From Anaerolineae bacterium (GTDB lineage Bacteria; Chloroflexota; Anaerolineae; Promineifilales; Promineifilaceae), in NCBI GenBank assembly GCA_023954475.1, contig JAMLHW010000004.1:62001-126000 (forward strand): 64,000 nucleotides of DNA, written 5' to 3'. Positions within the stretch are counted from its first letter, which is position 1, and every line of letters starts with the position of its first letter. Made by a program: the position numbers and the translations under genes. This document shows positions 1 to 9,322 of this stretch, piece by piece. The notes under the pieces were generated by a model. It had not been told where the DNA came from. It saw only the letters and a program-made list of their open reading frames with translations, and searched no databases.

Positions 1-18
1 ATACAGCACGATAAAAAG

Positions 19-90
19 AGGCGACGACCGGATTCGAACCGGTGAATAGCGGTTTTGCAGACCGCTGCCTTACCACTTGGCTACGTCGCC
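19..90 (-). tRNA. tRNA-Cys (GCA)
   Basis: The minus strand folds into a cloverleaf. The 7-bp acceptor stem pairs GGCGACG with CGTCGCC, the T loop reads GGTTCGAATCC, and the anticodon loop CTGCAAA gives anticodon GCA. The discriminator base at position 19 is U, as expected for cysteine tRNA. No CCA is encoded. It is the last of three tRNAs reading leftwards. Confidence 0.95.
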
Positions 91-135
91 ATAATCGACA
101 ACGGCAGGCAAATGCCCGCCGTATGGTTGGTCGAG

Positions 136-207
<72 letters not shown>

Positions 208-222
208 ATGTTATTTTCGAGA

Positions 223-295
223 TGCCAAGACCCAGACTCGAACTGGGGACTCCTGCATTTTCAGTGCAGTGCTCTACCAACTGAGCTATCTTGGC
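223..295 (-). tRNA. tRNA-Phe (GAA)
   Basis: The minus strand gives a cloverleaf with acceptor stem GCCAAGA/TCTTGGC, discriminator A, D-loop AGCTCAGTTGGTAGAGC and anticodon loop CTGAAAA (anticodon GAA). It is the promoter-proximal gene of the Phe-Gly-Cys tRNA operon. Confidence 0.95.
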
Positions 296-317
296 GCACC
301 GTGTTAATGTGAGCGAG

Positions 318-346
318 ATTTTACCTAATGCACGGCACGATGTCAA
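318..346 (-). promoter_or_regulatory. Sigma-70-type promoter of the tRNA operon
   Basis: Read on the minus strand, TTGACA (346-341) is separated by exactly 17 bp from TAAAAT (323-318). This is a near-consensus housekeeping promoter ending about 22 bp upstream of tRNA-Phe, with transcription expected to start near 311. Confidence 0.85.
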
Positions 347-915
347 GTTGGCTTAAACGCTCGGGTGCTTGAAAACTGTCGTCTACTCGTGCAATGTTGC
401 ACAAGTGCCTGGTTTACGCGTAGCTGCATGTGATTTGGCGGTAAAGGTTGACCAAAATGTTTCAGACAAGGCATTTGACCAACCCGAAGACCGGGTGGCG
501 ATTTGCTTGACAACGGAAGTCAGCGTTGTTAAACTGCCGGGCGGTTGTTGAAATTTTGAATAGATTCAAACGCTACCTCACACATCATCCATCCCACATG
601 TATTGTTTTTTGATAAGGTAATGTTGCTTCGTTTGGCCGGATATTGAGACTCGGGCGACCGTGTATTGACGGCTGCAATTCGGCCGATACCTGACAAAAC
701 ACATACTGACCATTCAAATCAACCGTCATAAGGTTGCTTACCATGCCCATTTCATCTTTTCAAACTGACATTTCCGGCTATACTCTGTTTGGGAACAGCT
801 TGATCGAATATCTTCAAGCTGGCTTGTTAAAGATGGGATGGAGCACGAGTCACAATAGTTGCGCGTTTGCTAAAAACGCATATCGTTACGCGCAACGCGG
901 CCCTGGAGATTACAG
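347..915. other. Intergenic region without a recognisable gene
   Basis: About 570 bp between the tRNA promoter and the first protein gene. Short open frames exist on both strands but none has a convincing ribosome site or recognisable sequence. It holds one TCGGCCGA palindrome (680-687). A leader or promoter for the gene at 916 presumably lies here, but I see no clear -35/-10 pair. Confidence 0.5.
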
Positions 916-1980
916 GTGTTAGGTTACGCAATTGCTTTTGCATTAACGTTGCTGCTATCGTTGGCGCTGACACCTTTGGCACGTAAACTTGCGTTCCGTC
1001 TCAATACTGTTCACTATCCCAAAGCAATATCTATCGACACACACGTAAATCCCATCCCCTATTTAGGTGGACTCCCCATCTTCACCGCTTTTATCGCCTC
1101 GACCACCTTAATCTATGGTTATTTGGGAGACCTGGTGATGGTCATACCTGCCCTCATCGCCATGACAATCGTCGCTATTGGTGGATTTATCGATGATGCC
1201 CATCCGTTGAGCGTGCTTGGCAAGTTTATCGCCCAAATTGTTGCAACGACCTTCATACTCGTAACCGGCCAGGATTTTCTCCAGATATTGCCCATTTTGG
1301 GTAGTACTGTTCCGGACACAATTCTCGCGTTTATTTTTCTCGTCGGCCTGATGAACGCGATCAATTTTCTGGACATCATGGACGGGTTGGCTGCCGGGGT
1401 TGTCGCCATCGCATCACTTGGATTTGCAGGTGTCGCCATCCTGCAAAACCAGCCCATCGTCGCTGTGATGGCGTTGGCGTTGGCCGGTAGTACCATTGGC
1501 TTTCTTTACTACAATTTTAATCCGGCCCGCATTTTCATGGGCGATACGGGCAGTCAGTTCATTGGCTTTACGCTTGCGCTGTTTCCTCCAATGTTACTCA
1601 AGCAGAATACGGCAGGATCAAACCAGGTACTGTTAGTTGCCAGTTTGATCATTCTCACCATTCCGCTTTTTGAGATGACCTATACGAGCACCATTCGCAT
1701 TCTCACCGGAAAACGACCCTGGAAAGGCAGCAAGGATCATTTTGCGCTGCGTGTCTTCGCAATGGGATATTCCGTGCGCAAAATTGTCTTAACAACCTAT
1801 GCGATTGGTATTGTGGTTGGTATCGCCGGCATTGTTGTAAGCAAATTGTCGATCGGTTTTGCGATTGGTGTTGCCATTGTTGTTTTGGCATGTTCGCTGG
1901 TTGTCGCACGTTGGTTGAGCCGTGTTCATGTTCCAAAACCTGCCGCAGGCAGTCAGAATCCGGTCAAGCCGACCTCATGA
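916..1980 (+). CDS. MraY/WecA-family phospho-sugar transferase
   Basis: A polytopic membrane enzyme of the polyprenyl-phosphate N-acetylhexosamine-1-phosphate transferase family, which moves a sugar phosphate from a UDP-sugar onto undecaprenyl phosphate to start glycan assembly. Family hallmarks are present: an Asp pair near residue 93 (IDDAHPL), NAINFLDIMDGLAAG near residue 147, GDTGSQFIGF near 208 and the cytoplasmic KGSKDHFALRV loop near 270. The 354 residues and alternating hydrophobic segments fit the usual 10-11 helix topology. The chosen start is GTG at 916 with GGAG at 905-908. It opens the glycan cluster and probably primes the polymer. WecA-like and MraY-like roles cannot be separated by eye, but the neighbourhood argues against peptidoglycan MraY. 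A second family member lies at 47792. Confidence 0.88.
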   Translation: MLGYAIAFALTLLLSLALTPLARKLAFRLNTVHYPKAISIDTHVNPIPYLGGLPIFTAFIASTTLIYGYLGDLVMVIPALIAMTIVAIGGFIDDAHPLSVLGKFIAQIVATTFILVTGQDFLQILPILGSTVPDTILAFIFLVGLMNAINFLDIMDGLAAGVVAIASLGFAGVAILQNQPIVAVMALALAGSTIGFLYYNFNPARIFMGDTGSQFIGFTLALFPPMLLKQNTAGSNQVLLVASLIILTIPLFEMTYTSTIRILTGKRPWKGSKDHFALRVFAMGYSVRKIVLTTYAIGIVVGIAGIVVSKLSIGFAIGVAIVVLACSLVVARWLSRVHVPKPAAGSQNPVKPTS

Positions 1981-2137
1981 TGGTGCGGTTGAAGCCGGCA
2001 GAGTTGAAACAGGTGCGTCCTGTAAAAACTGAGCTTGACTAATTACAGCATTGATGTTTAATCACATCATTCTGAGCATCAACAGCACAGTACCCATCGT
2101 TCAGATTAGTCAAAAGGTTATTTGAGGCAAATAGAGT

Positions 2138-3424
2138 ATGTATTCAGTCGACACATTAATTGTCGGAGCCGGTATCAGTGGGCTTTCTTTTGCCAACTTT
2201 ACAGAGCGTGACGACTACTTGATTGTAGAAGCAAATGCGGAAATTGGCGGGTATTGTCGTACAGTAAAGCAGGATGGATTTGTCTGGGATTATTCGGGTC
2301 ACTTTTTTCATTTCCGTCATCCGGAAATCGAGGCTTTTTTGCGTGCGCGTATGATCTCGGCCGATATTCGGCGTATCCAGCGTTCATCAAAAATCCTGTT
2401 CAAAGATACAATCATCGACTTTCCGTTTCAGAAAAACATTCACCAACTTCCACAAGACGATTTCATCGACTGCCTGTATGATTTGTACTTCCGCGAAGGC
2501 GGTGAACCAAAAAACTTTGAAGAAATGTTGTACGCCAAGTTTGGCCGTGGCATTTGCGAACGCTTCCTGATCCCGTACAACGAAAAACTGTACGCCTGTG
2601 ATCTGGCGGAACTCGACAAAGATGCGATGGGACGTTTTTTCCCGTATGCCGATATCGAAGACGTAATTCGCAACTTCAAACAAGCCGACAACAGGTCTTA
2701 TAACGCGACGTTCACCTATCCACGCGGCGGCGCGATTGAATATATCAACGCGCTGGCAGCCGGCGTCAACGACGGCGCAATTGCTTTGGAAGAACGTCTG
2801 GAACGTCTCGACATCGATAACCACATTGCATACACAAATCGGCGTCCCATTGCGTATGAGCGGCTGGTTTCTTCTGCCCCGTTTGACCGTCTACTGACAA
2901 TGACCAATCTAACCTATAATCCGGCCACTTTTACGTCAAACAAGGTATTGGTCTTTAATCTGGGATTCGACCGCAAAGGGCCGGAAGATGTTCACTGGGT
3001 TTATTTCCCAGAGCGCAAATATTGTTTTTATCGCGTTGGCTTTTACGACAACATTTTTGGAAGCGACCGCATGAGCCTGTATGTGGAAATCGGCTTTCCC
3101 ACCGCCGAAGCGGTGGACGTAGCAATGTGGCAGCGGCGTGTATTGACTGATTTGAAATCGGCCGGTATTGTGCAGGATCATCAGCTCGTGGCGCACCATT
3201 CTATCGTTCTCGATCCTGCCTATGTGCATATTACAAAGCAATCGATTGCAGAAACGTCCCGTCTGATGGCTGAATTGAATGCACATGACGTATACTCCAT
3301 CGGCCGATACGGTGGCTGGAAATATTGCTCGATTGAAGATAACATTATCGAAGCACGCACGTTGGTCGAAACAGTTGAAGGACACGCTGTCAGGTTGAAT
3401 TCGGCCGAATCCATTACTGATTAA
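2138..3424 (+). CDS. FAD-dependent amine-oxidase-like oxidoreductase
   Basis: 428 residues with an N-terminal Rossmann FAD-binding motif (IVGAGISGL, residues about 7-15), an acidic ribose-binding turn ([10 protein letters not shown]) and the family-typical [18 protein letters not shown] stretch. The arrangement resembles UDP-galactopyranose mutase and protoporphyrinogen-oxidase-like proteins found in polysaccharide clusters, including [14 protein letters not shown] in the substrate region. The natural substrate cannot be read from sequence. Its position between a priming transferase and export genes suggests sugar or lipid-carrier modification. ATG start; the 157-bp gap upstream suggests its own promoter or leader. 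The product looks cytoplasmic, with no signal peptide. Confidence 0.75.
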   Translation: MYSVDTLIVGAGISGLSFANFTERDDYLIVEANAEIGGYCRTVKQDGFVWDYSGHFFHFRHPEIEAFLRARMISADIRRIQRSSKILFKDTIIDFPFQKNIHQLPQDDFIDCLYDLYFREGGEPKNFEEMLYAKFGRGICERFLIPYNEKLYACDLAELDKDAMGRFFPYADIEDVIRNFKQADNRSYNATFTYPRGGAIEYINALAAGVNDGAIALEERLERLDIDNHIAYTNRRPIAYERLVSSAPFDRLLTMTNLTYNPATFTSNKVLVFNLGFDRKGPEDVHWVYFPERKYCFYRVGFYDNIFGSDRMSLYVEIGFPTAEAVDVAMWQRRVLTDLKSAGIVQDHQLVAHHSIVLDPAYVHITKQSIAETSRLMAELNAHDVYSIGRYGGWKYCSIEDNIIEARTLVETVEGHAVRLNSAESITD

Positions 3425-3460
3425 CCGTACAAATACAACAGGAATTGGGAGACTAAGTCG

Positions 3461-4762
3461 ATGCATCATTTGCCTAAACGATTCGCACATTACTTATTAT
3501 TACTCGCCCTACTTGTCATCGTTTCAGGCTGCGATTTGCTACCCCAGAGTGATGGCTCAGATACGGCAGCCGTTGATGAAACGACCCCGCAAGTAGATGC
3601 GCAGACAGATGAGCCTGAAGTAACAGTGACAGAAACCGCTGACGAACAAACCGAAACGCTCTTGTCGCCATTCCTGGCTAAAAATGTGACTATCTTCGGT
3701 GTGTACGAACCGACATTGACAACTGATCTCAGCTTTGTCCGCGATGGTCAGATTGACGAAGTCTATGTGCAAGAAGGTGACACCGTCACAGCCGGACAAC
3801 CACTGGCGCGGCTGCATTTGACAACAGCCAATCCCGGTGTCGCTGCTGCCGAGGCGGCTTTGAACACAGCCAAAGCACGCCTGGCGGAATTACAAGTTGG
3901 CCCATCTGAAGAAGAGATCGCTGCTTACGAAGCATTGCAAGCAGCTGCAGACGCCCAAATCACCGTTGCCAGAGCCAACTACAGTGTGGTTGCCGCTCCC
4001 GCTAATGACGCCGTTGTGCAGGCGGCCGAAGCACAGGTTGCAGCAGCAGAGTCAGAGCGTCGCGCTGCCGAAATCAATTACAACCGCCATTTGACCGAAG
4101 AGATTCTCGGTGATCCCGAAGAAATCGCGCGCTACCAACTGCGAGCGGCCGAAGCCAACTACAATGCTGCTCTGGCTGCACTCGACGCTGCTCAGGGCGG
4201 AGCCAGTTCGCAATCATTGTATGCTGCCGGCTCAGCCATTAATGAAGCTGAGGCGTTGGCTGCCAGCACAGCAGCACAACTGCAACTGGCTTTAGTCGAA
4301 GTTCCGGAAGAGACGATTGCCGTTCTCGAAGCAGAAATACGCGAGGCGGAAGTAGCGCTTGAAAACGCACTTGCCGAAGCCGCCTTCAACGAAGAGCAGG
4401 CTGTTATCACTGCGCCATTTGACGGAACGATTGTGTCAGTTAATGTAACCCCGCAACAGGCGGTCACGCAGGCAGATACTGCGTTTGTTCTGACTGATTT
4501 GAACTCAATGCGCGTACGTTCCAACGATCTCGATGAATTGTACATTGTTGCTGTTCAGCCGGGTCAAAAAGCCATTGTCACGTTTGAAGCGATGGGCGAT
4601 CATGAATACACGGGCGTCATCGAGTCGATTTCGCTGCGTCCTATTACCGGTGATGACATCAATGTGGGCACGAACTATTCGGTCGTTATTGCGCTTGACG
4701 ACCCAGACCCGGAATTGCGCTGGGGTATGTCATCGACAATTGAGATTCAGCTAAGAGATTGA
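3461..4762 (+). CDS. HlyD/RND-type membrane-fusion lipoprotein
   Basis: 433 residues with a lipoprotein signal peptide whose lipobox VSGC ends near residue 24, an acidic Thr-rich linker to about residue 65, a biotinyl-lipoyl-like half motif (DGQIDEVYVQEGDTVTAGQP), a long Ala/Glu-rich coiled-coil hairpin (about 120-300), the second lipoyl half (TAPFDGTIVSVNV) and a beta-barrel domain. This is the layout of periplasmic adaptor subunits of ABC, RND and MacAB exporters. No ATPase or permease is adjacent; the nearest candidate partners are the MacB-like genes at 22374-25864. It begins 36 bp after the oxidoreductase stop, so the two are probably co-transcribed. Confidence 0.85.
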   Translation: MHHLPKRFAHYLLLLALLVIVSGCDLLPQSDGSDTAAVDETTPQVDAQTDEPEVTVTETADEQTETLLSPFLAKNVTIFGVYEPTLTTDLSFVRDGQIDEVYVQEGDTVTAGQPLARLHLTTANPGVAAAEAALNTAKARLAELQVGPSEEEIAAYEALQAAADAQITVARANYSVVAAPANDAVVQAAEAQVAAAESERRAAEINYNRHLTEEILGDPEEIARYQLRAAEANYNAALAALDAAQGGASSQSLYAAGSAINEAEALAASTAAQLQLALVEVPEETIAVLEAEIREAEVALENALAEAAFNEEQAVITAPFDGTIVSVNVTPQQAVTQADTAFVLTDLNSMRVRSNDLDELYIVAVQPGQKAIVTFEAMGDHEYTGVIESISLRPITGDDINVGTNYSVVIALDDPDPELRWGMSSTIEIQLRD

Positions 4763-5009
4763 GCCCGGACCAGACGAGCAAATTGCGTATCGACAATACG
4801 AAACTTATAGAAAAGCCACCAAATCAGCTCGAATTGAAGCAATGGCCATGCATCATGCAGTCGGTCTGCGGCAAAACGCTTTGTCTGGGCTCTCTTTTTC
4901 TGCTGACTGACACTCCTAGCAAACCCTTTTCGACAGCTTTTTCAGCATGCTGCATCACGGTTTTGCCTTGCATTCAGGTATTGTGACTGCTCGTAATCGG
5001 CCGAAAATT

Positions 5010-6413
5010 ATGCAACAACGACAGCCTAACATCCTCATGCTGACGCTGGAGTCGACGCCGGCATCCCATGTCTCGTGCTACGGCTATGCACGCCAAACGA
5101 CGCCGCATATCGACCGGTTTGCAGCAGAAGGTGCCCTGTACGAACAGGCGATTGCTCCAGCGTGTTGGACGCTGCCGGCACACGCCAGCTTGTTTACAGG
5201 TCTGTATCCGTCGCAACACGGCACTCATTTTGGCAATCCGTTTTTGTCAAAAGACGTCGTTACCATCGCAGAATTGTTGCAGCGGCGCGGCTACGCAACA
5301 GCGGCATTTACGACCAATGACTGGGTTAATGAGCGCTTTGGATTTGATCGGGGATTTGAAACGTTTCGCTGGTCAAAACGCACGATGGAGTGGCTGAAAT
5401 CGCTGTTTTCGGCCGAAACCAAGGCCGAAAAAGTGATCCGCTATGCACGCGACCCATTTTATCCGGTCGGGCATCGCAACAATAAACTGATCAAAGCGTG
5501 GATCAAGCAGTCACGACAAACTGGCAGACCATTCTTTGCTTACACACTCTATTTTGAGCCGCACTACCCGTACCGACCGCATTATCCGTATGCGCGTGAG
5601 TTTCTCAAAGACACCCAACGTCCTTGGTGGCGTGTCAATATGGACCCGGACCGTTATATGGCTGGTGCAGCGACAATGACAGCCGACGATTTTGAGGTGA
5701 TCAATGGGTTGTACGACTCCCGTCTGGCCGGGACAGATGCGATTATCGGCCGATTGCTCGACGATTTGCGCCAAGATGGCATACTCGATGACACGATTGT
5801 CATCATCGTCGCTGACCACGGTGAGAATCTGGGCGAACACCAGTTGATGAGCCATCAATATTGTGTCTACGACACATTGGCACACATTCCGCTCATTATT
5901 CGCTACCCCCGGCTTTTCCCTGCCGGTATGCGCATTGCAGAAACGGTGCAATCGCTGGAGTTGTTCACGACCATCATCGACATTATTGGCATCGACCGCG
6001 AAGAGATTCCCAACCAGGTGCTGGGCCGCAGTCTAGTGCCGGAAAACATTGCCGACAAGCCGCTACCTTTCGCCGTAACGGAATATCTGGTATCAAATCT
6101 CGCACGGATGAAGCGCCTCTATCCCGATAAGGATTTGTCGCGCTATGACCGCCAATTGCGTGCCATTCGTCAGGACGGCTGGAAAGCGATTTTCGCGTCT
6201 TCCGGCACTGCGGAACTGTATCATGTCACCGAAGACGCCGGCGAAATACACGATCTGGCCGACGTGCATCCTGAACATCTAGCGCGGTTGCAAACCCTGC
6301 TGCAAGATTGGCTGCTCGCCGTCGGTGCGCCGCAGACAATTGCCGCAAACGGTTCCAAAGAGGAATTGGATGCCGATCTGGTCAAGCGGTTGCAGGACCT
6401 GGGGTATTTTTGA
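5010..6413 (+). CDS. Sulfatase-like hydrolase (alkaline phosphatase superfamily)
   Basis: About 467 residues of a sulfatase-fold enzyme: PNILMLTLESTPASHVSCYGY at the start holds the first metal site, WTLPAHASLFTGLYPSQHG the nucleophile region, and VIIVADHGENLGEH the second metal site. The usual Cys/Ser-x-Pro-x-Arg formylglycine motif is absent. The Thr of WTLPAH occupies the nucleophile position, as in phospho-transferase branches of the superfamily, so sulfate-ester hydrolysis is not assured. The substrate may be a phosphorylated or sulfated surface glycan. The frame is open from 4947; the ATG at 5010 is preferred because homology starts just after it, but no ribosome site supports either start clearly. 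No signal peptide is evident. Confidence 0.8.
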   Translation: MQQRQPNILMLTLESTPASHVSCYGYARQTTPHIDRFAAEGALYEQAIAPACWTLPAHASLFTGLYPSQHGTHFGNPFLSKDVVTIAELLQRRGYATAAFTTNDWVNERFGFDRGFETFRWSKRTMEWLKSLFSAETKAEKVIRYARDPFYPVGHRNNKLIKAWIKQSRQTGRPFFAYTLYFEPHYPYRPHYPYAREFLKDTQRPWWRVNMDPDRYMAGAATMTADDFEVINGLYDSRLAGTDAIIGRLLDDLRQDGILDDTIVIIVADHGENLGEHQLMSHQYCVYDTLAHIPLIIRYPRLFPAGMRIAETVQSLELFTTIIDIIGIDREEIPNQVLGRSLVPENIADKPLPFAVTEYLVSNLARMKRLYPDKDLSRYDRQLRAIRQDGWKAIFASSGTAELYHVTEDAGEIHDLADVHPEHLARLQTLLQDWLLAVGAPQTIAANGSKEELDADLVKRLQDLGYF

Positions 6414-6464
6414 TGGGTAACAAGCCAATGTCTGTCACACAAAACCTCGCATTCGATCACTGCT

Positions 6465-8084
6465 ATGACTGAGCATAACGCAGAAGAGATGCCGCCTGTT
6501 GCGGATGATGTGCTGTCGGCCGAAACTGAAGCAACAGATTCGGCCGATACGACATCTGCCCCTCACAAAGAGGAGCCGAGCATTCGCAAGCGTGCCTCGC
6601 GCAACGTCGTCTTTCTCGGTCTGTCCTTCTTCAGTCAGACCGTCTCGCAACTGCTGATCCTGTCAATGATCGGCCGATTGGCAGGCGCAGAAAACGCCGG
6701 TATTTGGGCCTATGTTCTCGTGTTCACCGACCCGTATGCCGTATTCATCGATTTCGGCACAACCCGTATGCTCGTTCCGGAAGTCGCCCGCAACCGTGAG
6801 CTTGCTGATCGTCTGTTGGGCAGCGCCCTGACGCTCAACATTTTGTTAGGCGTACCGGGACTGTTCATCCTCTACTTCGTTGCCAATTTACAGATTTTCG
6901 GCTTGCCGTCAACGACGATTACGGCCATTGGACTGACGGGGTTGGGATTGATTTTTTCAACACTGATCTTGTCGATCCGGTCTACCTTCCGCGCTGTTGA
7001 CCGCTTCGACCTGGAAGCAATCAACAGCTTCGTTCTGGCATTAGGACTTTTGATCGGGGCTTTCATCTCGCTTTGGATGAACATCCCGTTTATCTGGTTC
7101 TTTTTTGCTTCCACTTGCGCCTATTTCCTGGTTCTTCTGCTCAGTTGGGTGCAATACAATCGCAATATCGGCCGAATACGACTCAATTTTGAGCCAAAGT
7201 ACGTCTTCGGACATGTAGCCGCCAAATCGTTGACGTTCATGTTCATCAATTTGCTCAACCGCGCCTACATCCGTGTCGATATCTTCATTTTGGGATTCTT
7301 TTGGGAACCGGTCACGGTTGGATACTACGCGCTGATCACCAACCTGTTTTATCGCTTCGATGTCATTACCAGACTATTCATGATTTCTATTTTGCCCAGC
7401 ATGTCGCGCGCCTATGTCAAAAATCGGGTGCGTGTCGGCTTCTATTTGAACCAGGTACTGCGTCTCCAATTCATTGTCGTCGTACCGGTCACCGTCGGCG
7501 GGTTCTTTCTGGCTAGCCAACTCGTTGCGCTCATGTACGGCAGCGGCTACGAGCAATCAGTCATCTTCTTTCGCCTGCTGATCATCGTGTTGCCGCTGCG
7601 CTTCATCAATCGCACGTTCACGATTACGCTGGCCGCGATGGATTTGCAACGCTATTCAGTTTACGCACTCGCGGCTGCCGTTGTCTTCAATATTGCGCTC
7701 AATTTCATACTCATCCCTCAATATGCCGGACTGGGGGCTACCGTCACATCAATGGCGAGTGAAGTATTGCTATTTGTCTTGCTCTACATCTCAATTGAAG
7801 CCATTGTCAGAAAACAGCTCGATTGGGTAGGCTTTGCGCGTTTTGTTCCCGGCATTGTCATCCTGATTCCAACTTCGTACTTTTTACAAAACTGGCCGTG
7901 GTGGCTCGTGTTGCCGCTTATCTCCGTTGAATATCTCTTCGTTCTGTTGATTGTGCGTGCATTGTCGCAGTCGGAAATGAAATTCATCACGCGACCCATG
8001 CGGCGTGTGCGCTTCATTTCGCCTGTTGCGCAGGGTCACATCGAACGCTTCATGCTCGCTCGTGCTTACGATCGGCCGAATTGA
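6465..8084 (+). CDS. Wzx-like polysaccharide flippase
   Basis: 539 residues with a charged cytoplasmic N-terminal tail of about 45 residues followed by roughly 14 hydrophobic segments, starting with SRNVVFLGLSFFSQTVSQLL. The pattern fits the MATE/MVF superfamily O-antigen flippases that move undecaprenyl-linked oligosaccharides across the membrane. The central YIRVDIFILGFF-EPVTVGYY segment is typical. Neighbouring GT4 and ligase genes support a Wzx/Wzy-type assembly route. The stop overlaps the earliest possible start of the next gene. Confidence 0.85.
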   Translation: MTEHNAEEMPPVADDVLSAETEATDSADTTSAPHKEEPSIRKRASRNVVFLGLSFFSQTVSQLLILSMIGRLAGAENAGIWAYVLVFTDPYAVFIDFGTTRMLVPEVARNRELADRLLGSALTLNILLGVPGLFILYFVANLQIFGLPSTTITAIGLTGLGLIFSTLILSIRSTFRAVDRFDLEAINSFVLALGLLIGAFISLWMNIPFIWFFFASTCAYFLVLLLSWVQYNRNIGRIRLNFEPKYVFGHVAAKSLTFMFINLLNRAYIRVDIFILGFFWEPVTVGYYALITNLFYRFDVITRLFMISILPSMSRAYVKNRVRVGFYLNQVLRLQFIVVVPVTVGGFFLASQLVALMYGSGYEQSVIFFRLLIIVLPLRFINRTFTITLAAMDLQRYSVYALAAAVVFNIALNFILIPQYAGLGATVTSMASEVLLFVLLYISIEAIVRKQLDWVGFARFVPGIVILIPTSYFLQNWPWWLVLPLISVEYLFVLLIVRALSQSEMKFITRPMRRVRFISPVAQGHIERFMLARAYDRPN

Positions 8085-8101
8085 GCGAGGAACTCGAACT
8101 T

Positions 8102-9322
8102 ATGCGCAAATACAAGGTACTCCAAATCACTAACTTCATGGACATGAGCGGCCAGCAGGAAACGGTGCTATCAACAACTGCCGGCCTCAATACAGATTAT
8201 TTTGAAGCCCAACTGGCCGCGAATCTATCGGGCAGCACACGACGCAATGTCGATACGATTCTCGCCCGACGTGCACGTTCGATCCCGCACCTGCATGTAC
8301 ATGACTTGCCCTATGTACGCATCATGCCGTCACCGTATCACGACACGCGCACGTTGATCGATCTTGTGCGTCTCATGCGTCGTGAACGGTTCGACATTGT
8401 GCAAACACAGGCAACGAAGATCGCTCTTATCGGCCGAATTGCGGCTAAAATTGCCCGTGTACCCATCATCGTTCACTTTTCCCACGGCTGGCCGTACGAG
8501 TTCACCCTCATCCCCAAACCGGCACGCACCGGCTTTCTCATGATGGAAAAAGTCGCTGCCAAAATGACCGATCAATTCATCACCTGCGACTACGCGCTGC
8601 TGGAATCCGGCATCCGACACAATCTCGGAACACGCGACCAATTTGTCGTCATCCGCTCTGGCATGGACCTAGATCGTTTCCTGACCGTCAATCAAAACCA
8701 ATCTGCACTGCGCCAATCCCTGGGGATTCCTCCCGGTGTGCCCGTTGTCGGCACCGTCATGATCTTCGAGGCCAAGAAAAAACCGGAATTAATCGTCGAA
8801 ATCGCGCCGCGCCTACTCGAAGCCGCACCCGACACCCACTTTCTACTCGTCGGTGATGGTGAAATGATGAACCCGATCAAGACCCGCATCGCTGAATTGG
8901 GCTTGCAAGATCAATTTATACTCACCGGTTTACGCGAAGATGTGCCTGAACTCATGGCGATCATGGACATTTTCGTCCATCCAGCCTGGTTCGACGTGCT
9001 GCCACGCGCAATCGTACAGGCACTCGCCACCGGCACGCCCGTCGTGGCAACTCGTGTTGGTGGCATCCCGGAAGTCATCACCGATGGTGAAAACGGCTTT
9101 CTCGTAACGCCACGCGACCTGGATGCGTTGGCAAGTCCGGTCATCCAACTGTTGCAAGACCCGCAGTTACGGGCGACAATGGGGCGCAATGCACGTGAGT
9201 CATCGTCAGCCGCATTTACCGTCGATGCCATGATCAAAGCGACGGAAGACCTCTACATGACATTGATTGAGAAGAAATTTCAGGACAACGGAAAACGGTA
9301 TGAGAGCACTGAGTCTGCGTAA
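8102..9322 (+). CDS. GT4-family glycosyltransferase
   Basis: A GT-B fold glycosyltransferase of about 406 residues. The C-terminal donor-binding half carries VVGTVMIFEAKKKPELIVE, FLLVGDGEM and the GT4 signature PRAIVQALATGTPVVATRV-GGIPEV with Glu residues that contact the nucleotide sugar. The N-terminal half has the acceptor-binding pattern (VQTQATKIALIGRIAAKIA, HFSHGWP). Translation probably starts at ATG 8102, 18 bp after the flippase stop, with AGGA around 8087-8090. A TTG at 8081 is possible but less likely. The donor and acceptor are unknown; it would extend the lipid-linked glycan. Confidence 0.88.
   Translation: MRKYKVLQITNFMDMSGQQETVLSTTAGLNTDYFEAQLAANLSGSTRRNVDTILARRARSIPHLHVHDLPYVRIMPSPYHDTRTLIDLVRLMRRERFDIVQTQATKIALIGRIAAKIARVPIIVHFSHGWPYEFTLIPKPARTGFLMMEKVAAKMTDQFITCDYALLESGIRHNLGTRDQFVVIRSGMDLDRFLTVNQNQSALRQSLGIPPGVPVVGTVMIFEAKKKPELIVEIAPRLLEAAPDTHFLLVGDGEMMNPIKTRIAELGLQDQFILTGLREDVPELMAIMDIFVHPAWFDVLPRAIVQALATGTPVVATRVGGIPEVITDGENGFLVTPRDLDALASPVIQLLQDPQLRATMGRNARESSSAAFTVDAMIKATEDLYMTLIEKKFQDNGKRYESTESA

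Noticed and set aside
529-750. 73-residue frame on the minus strand in the first intergenic region
   Set aside because: No recognisable domain or ribosome site, and an overlapping frame of equal quality exists on the other strand.
4759-4986. 75-residue frame between the adaptor and sulfatase-like genes
   Set aside because: Overlaps the adaptor stop, has no ribosome site and an unnatural Cys/Leu-rich composition.
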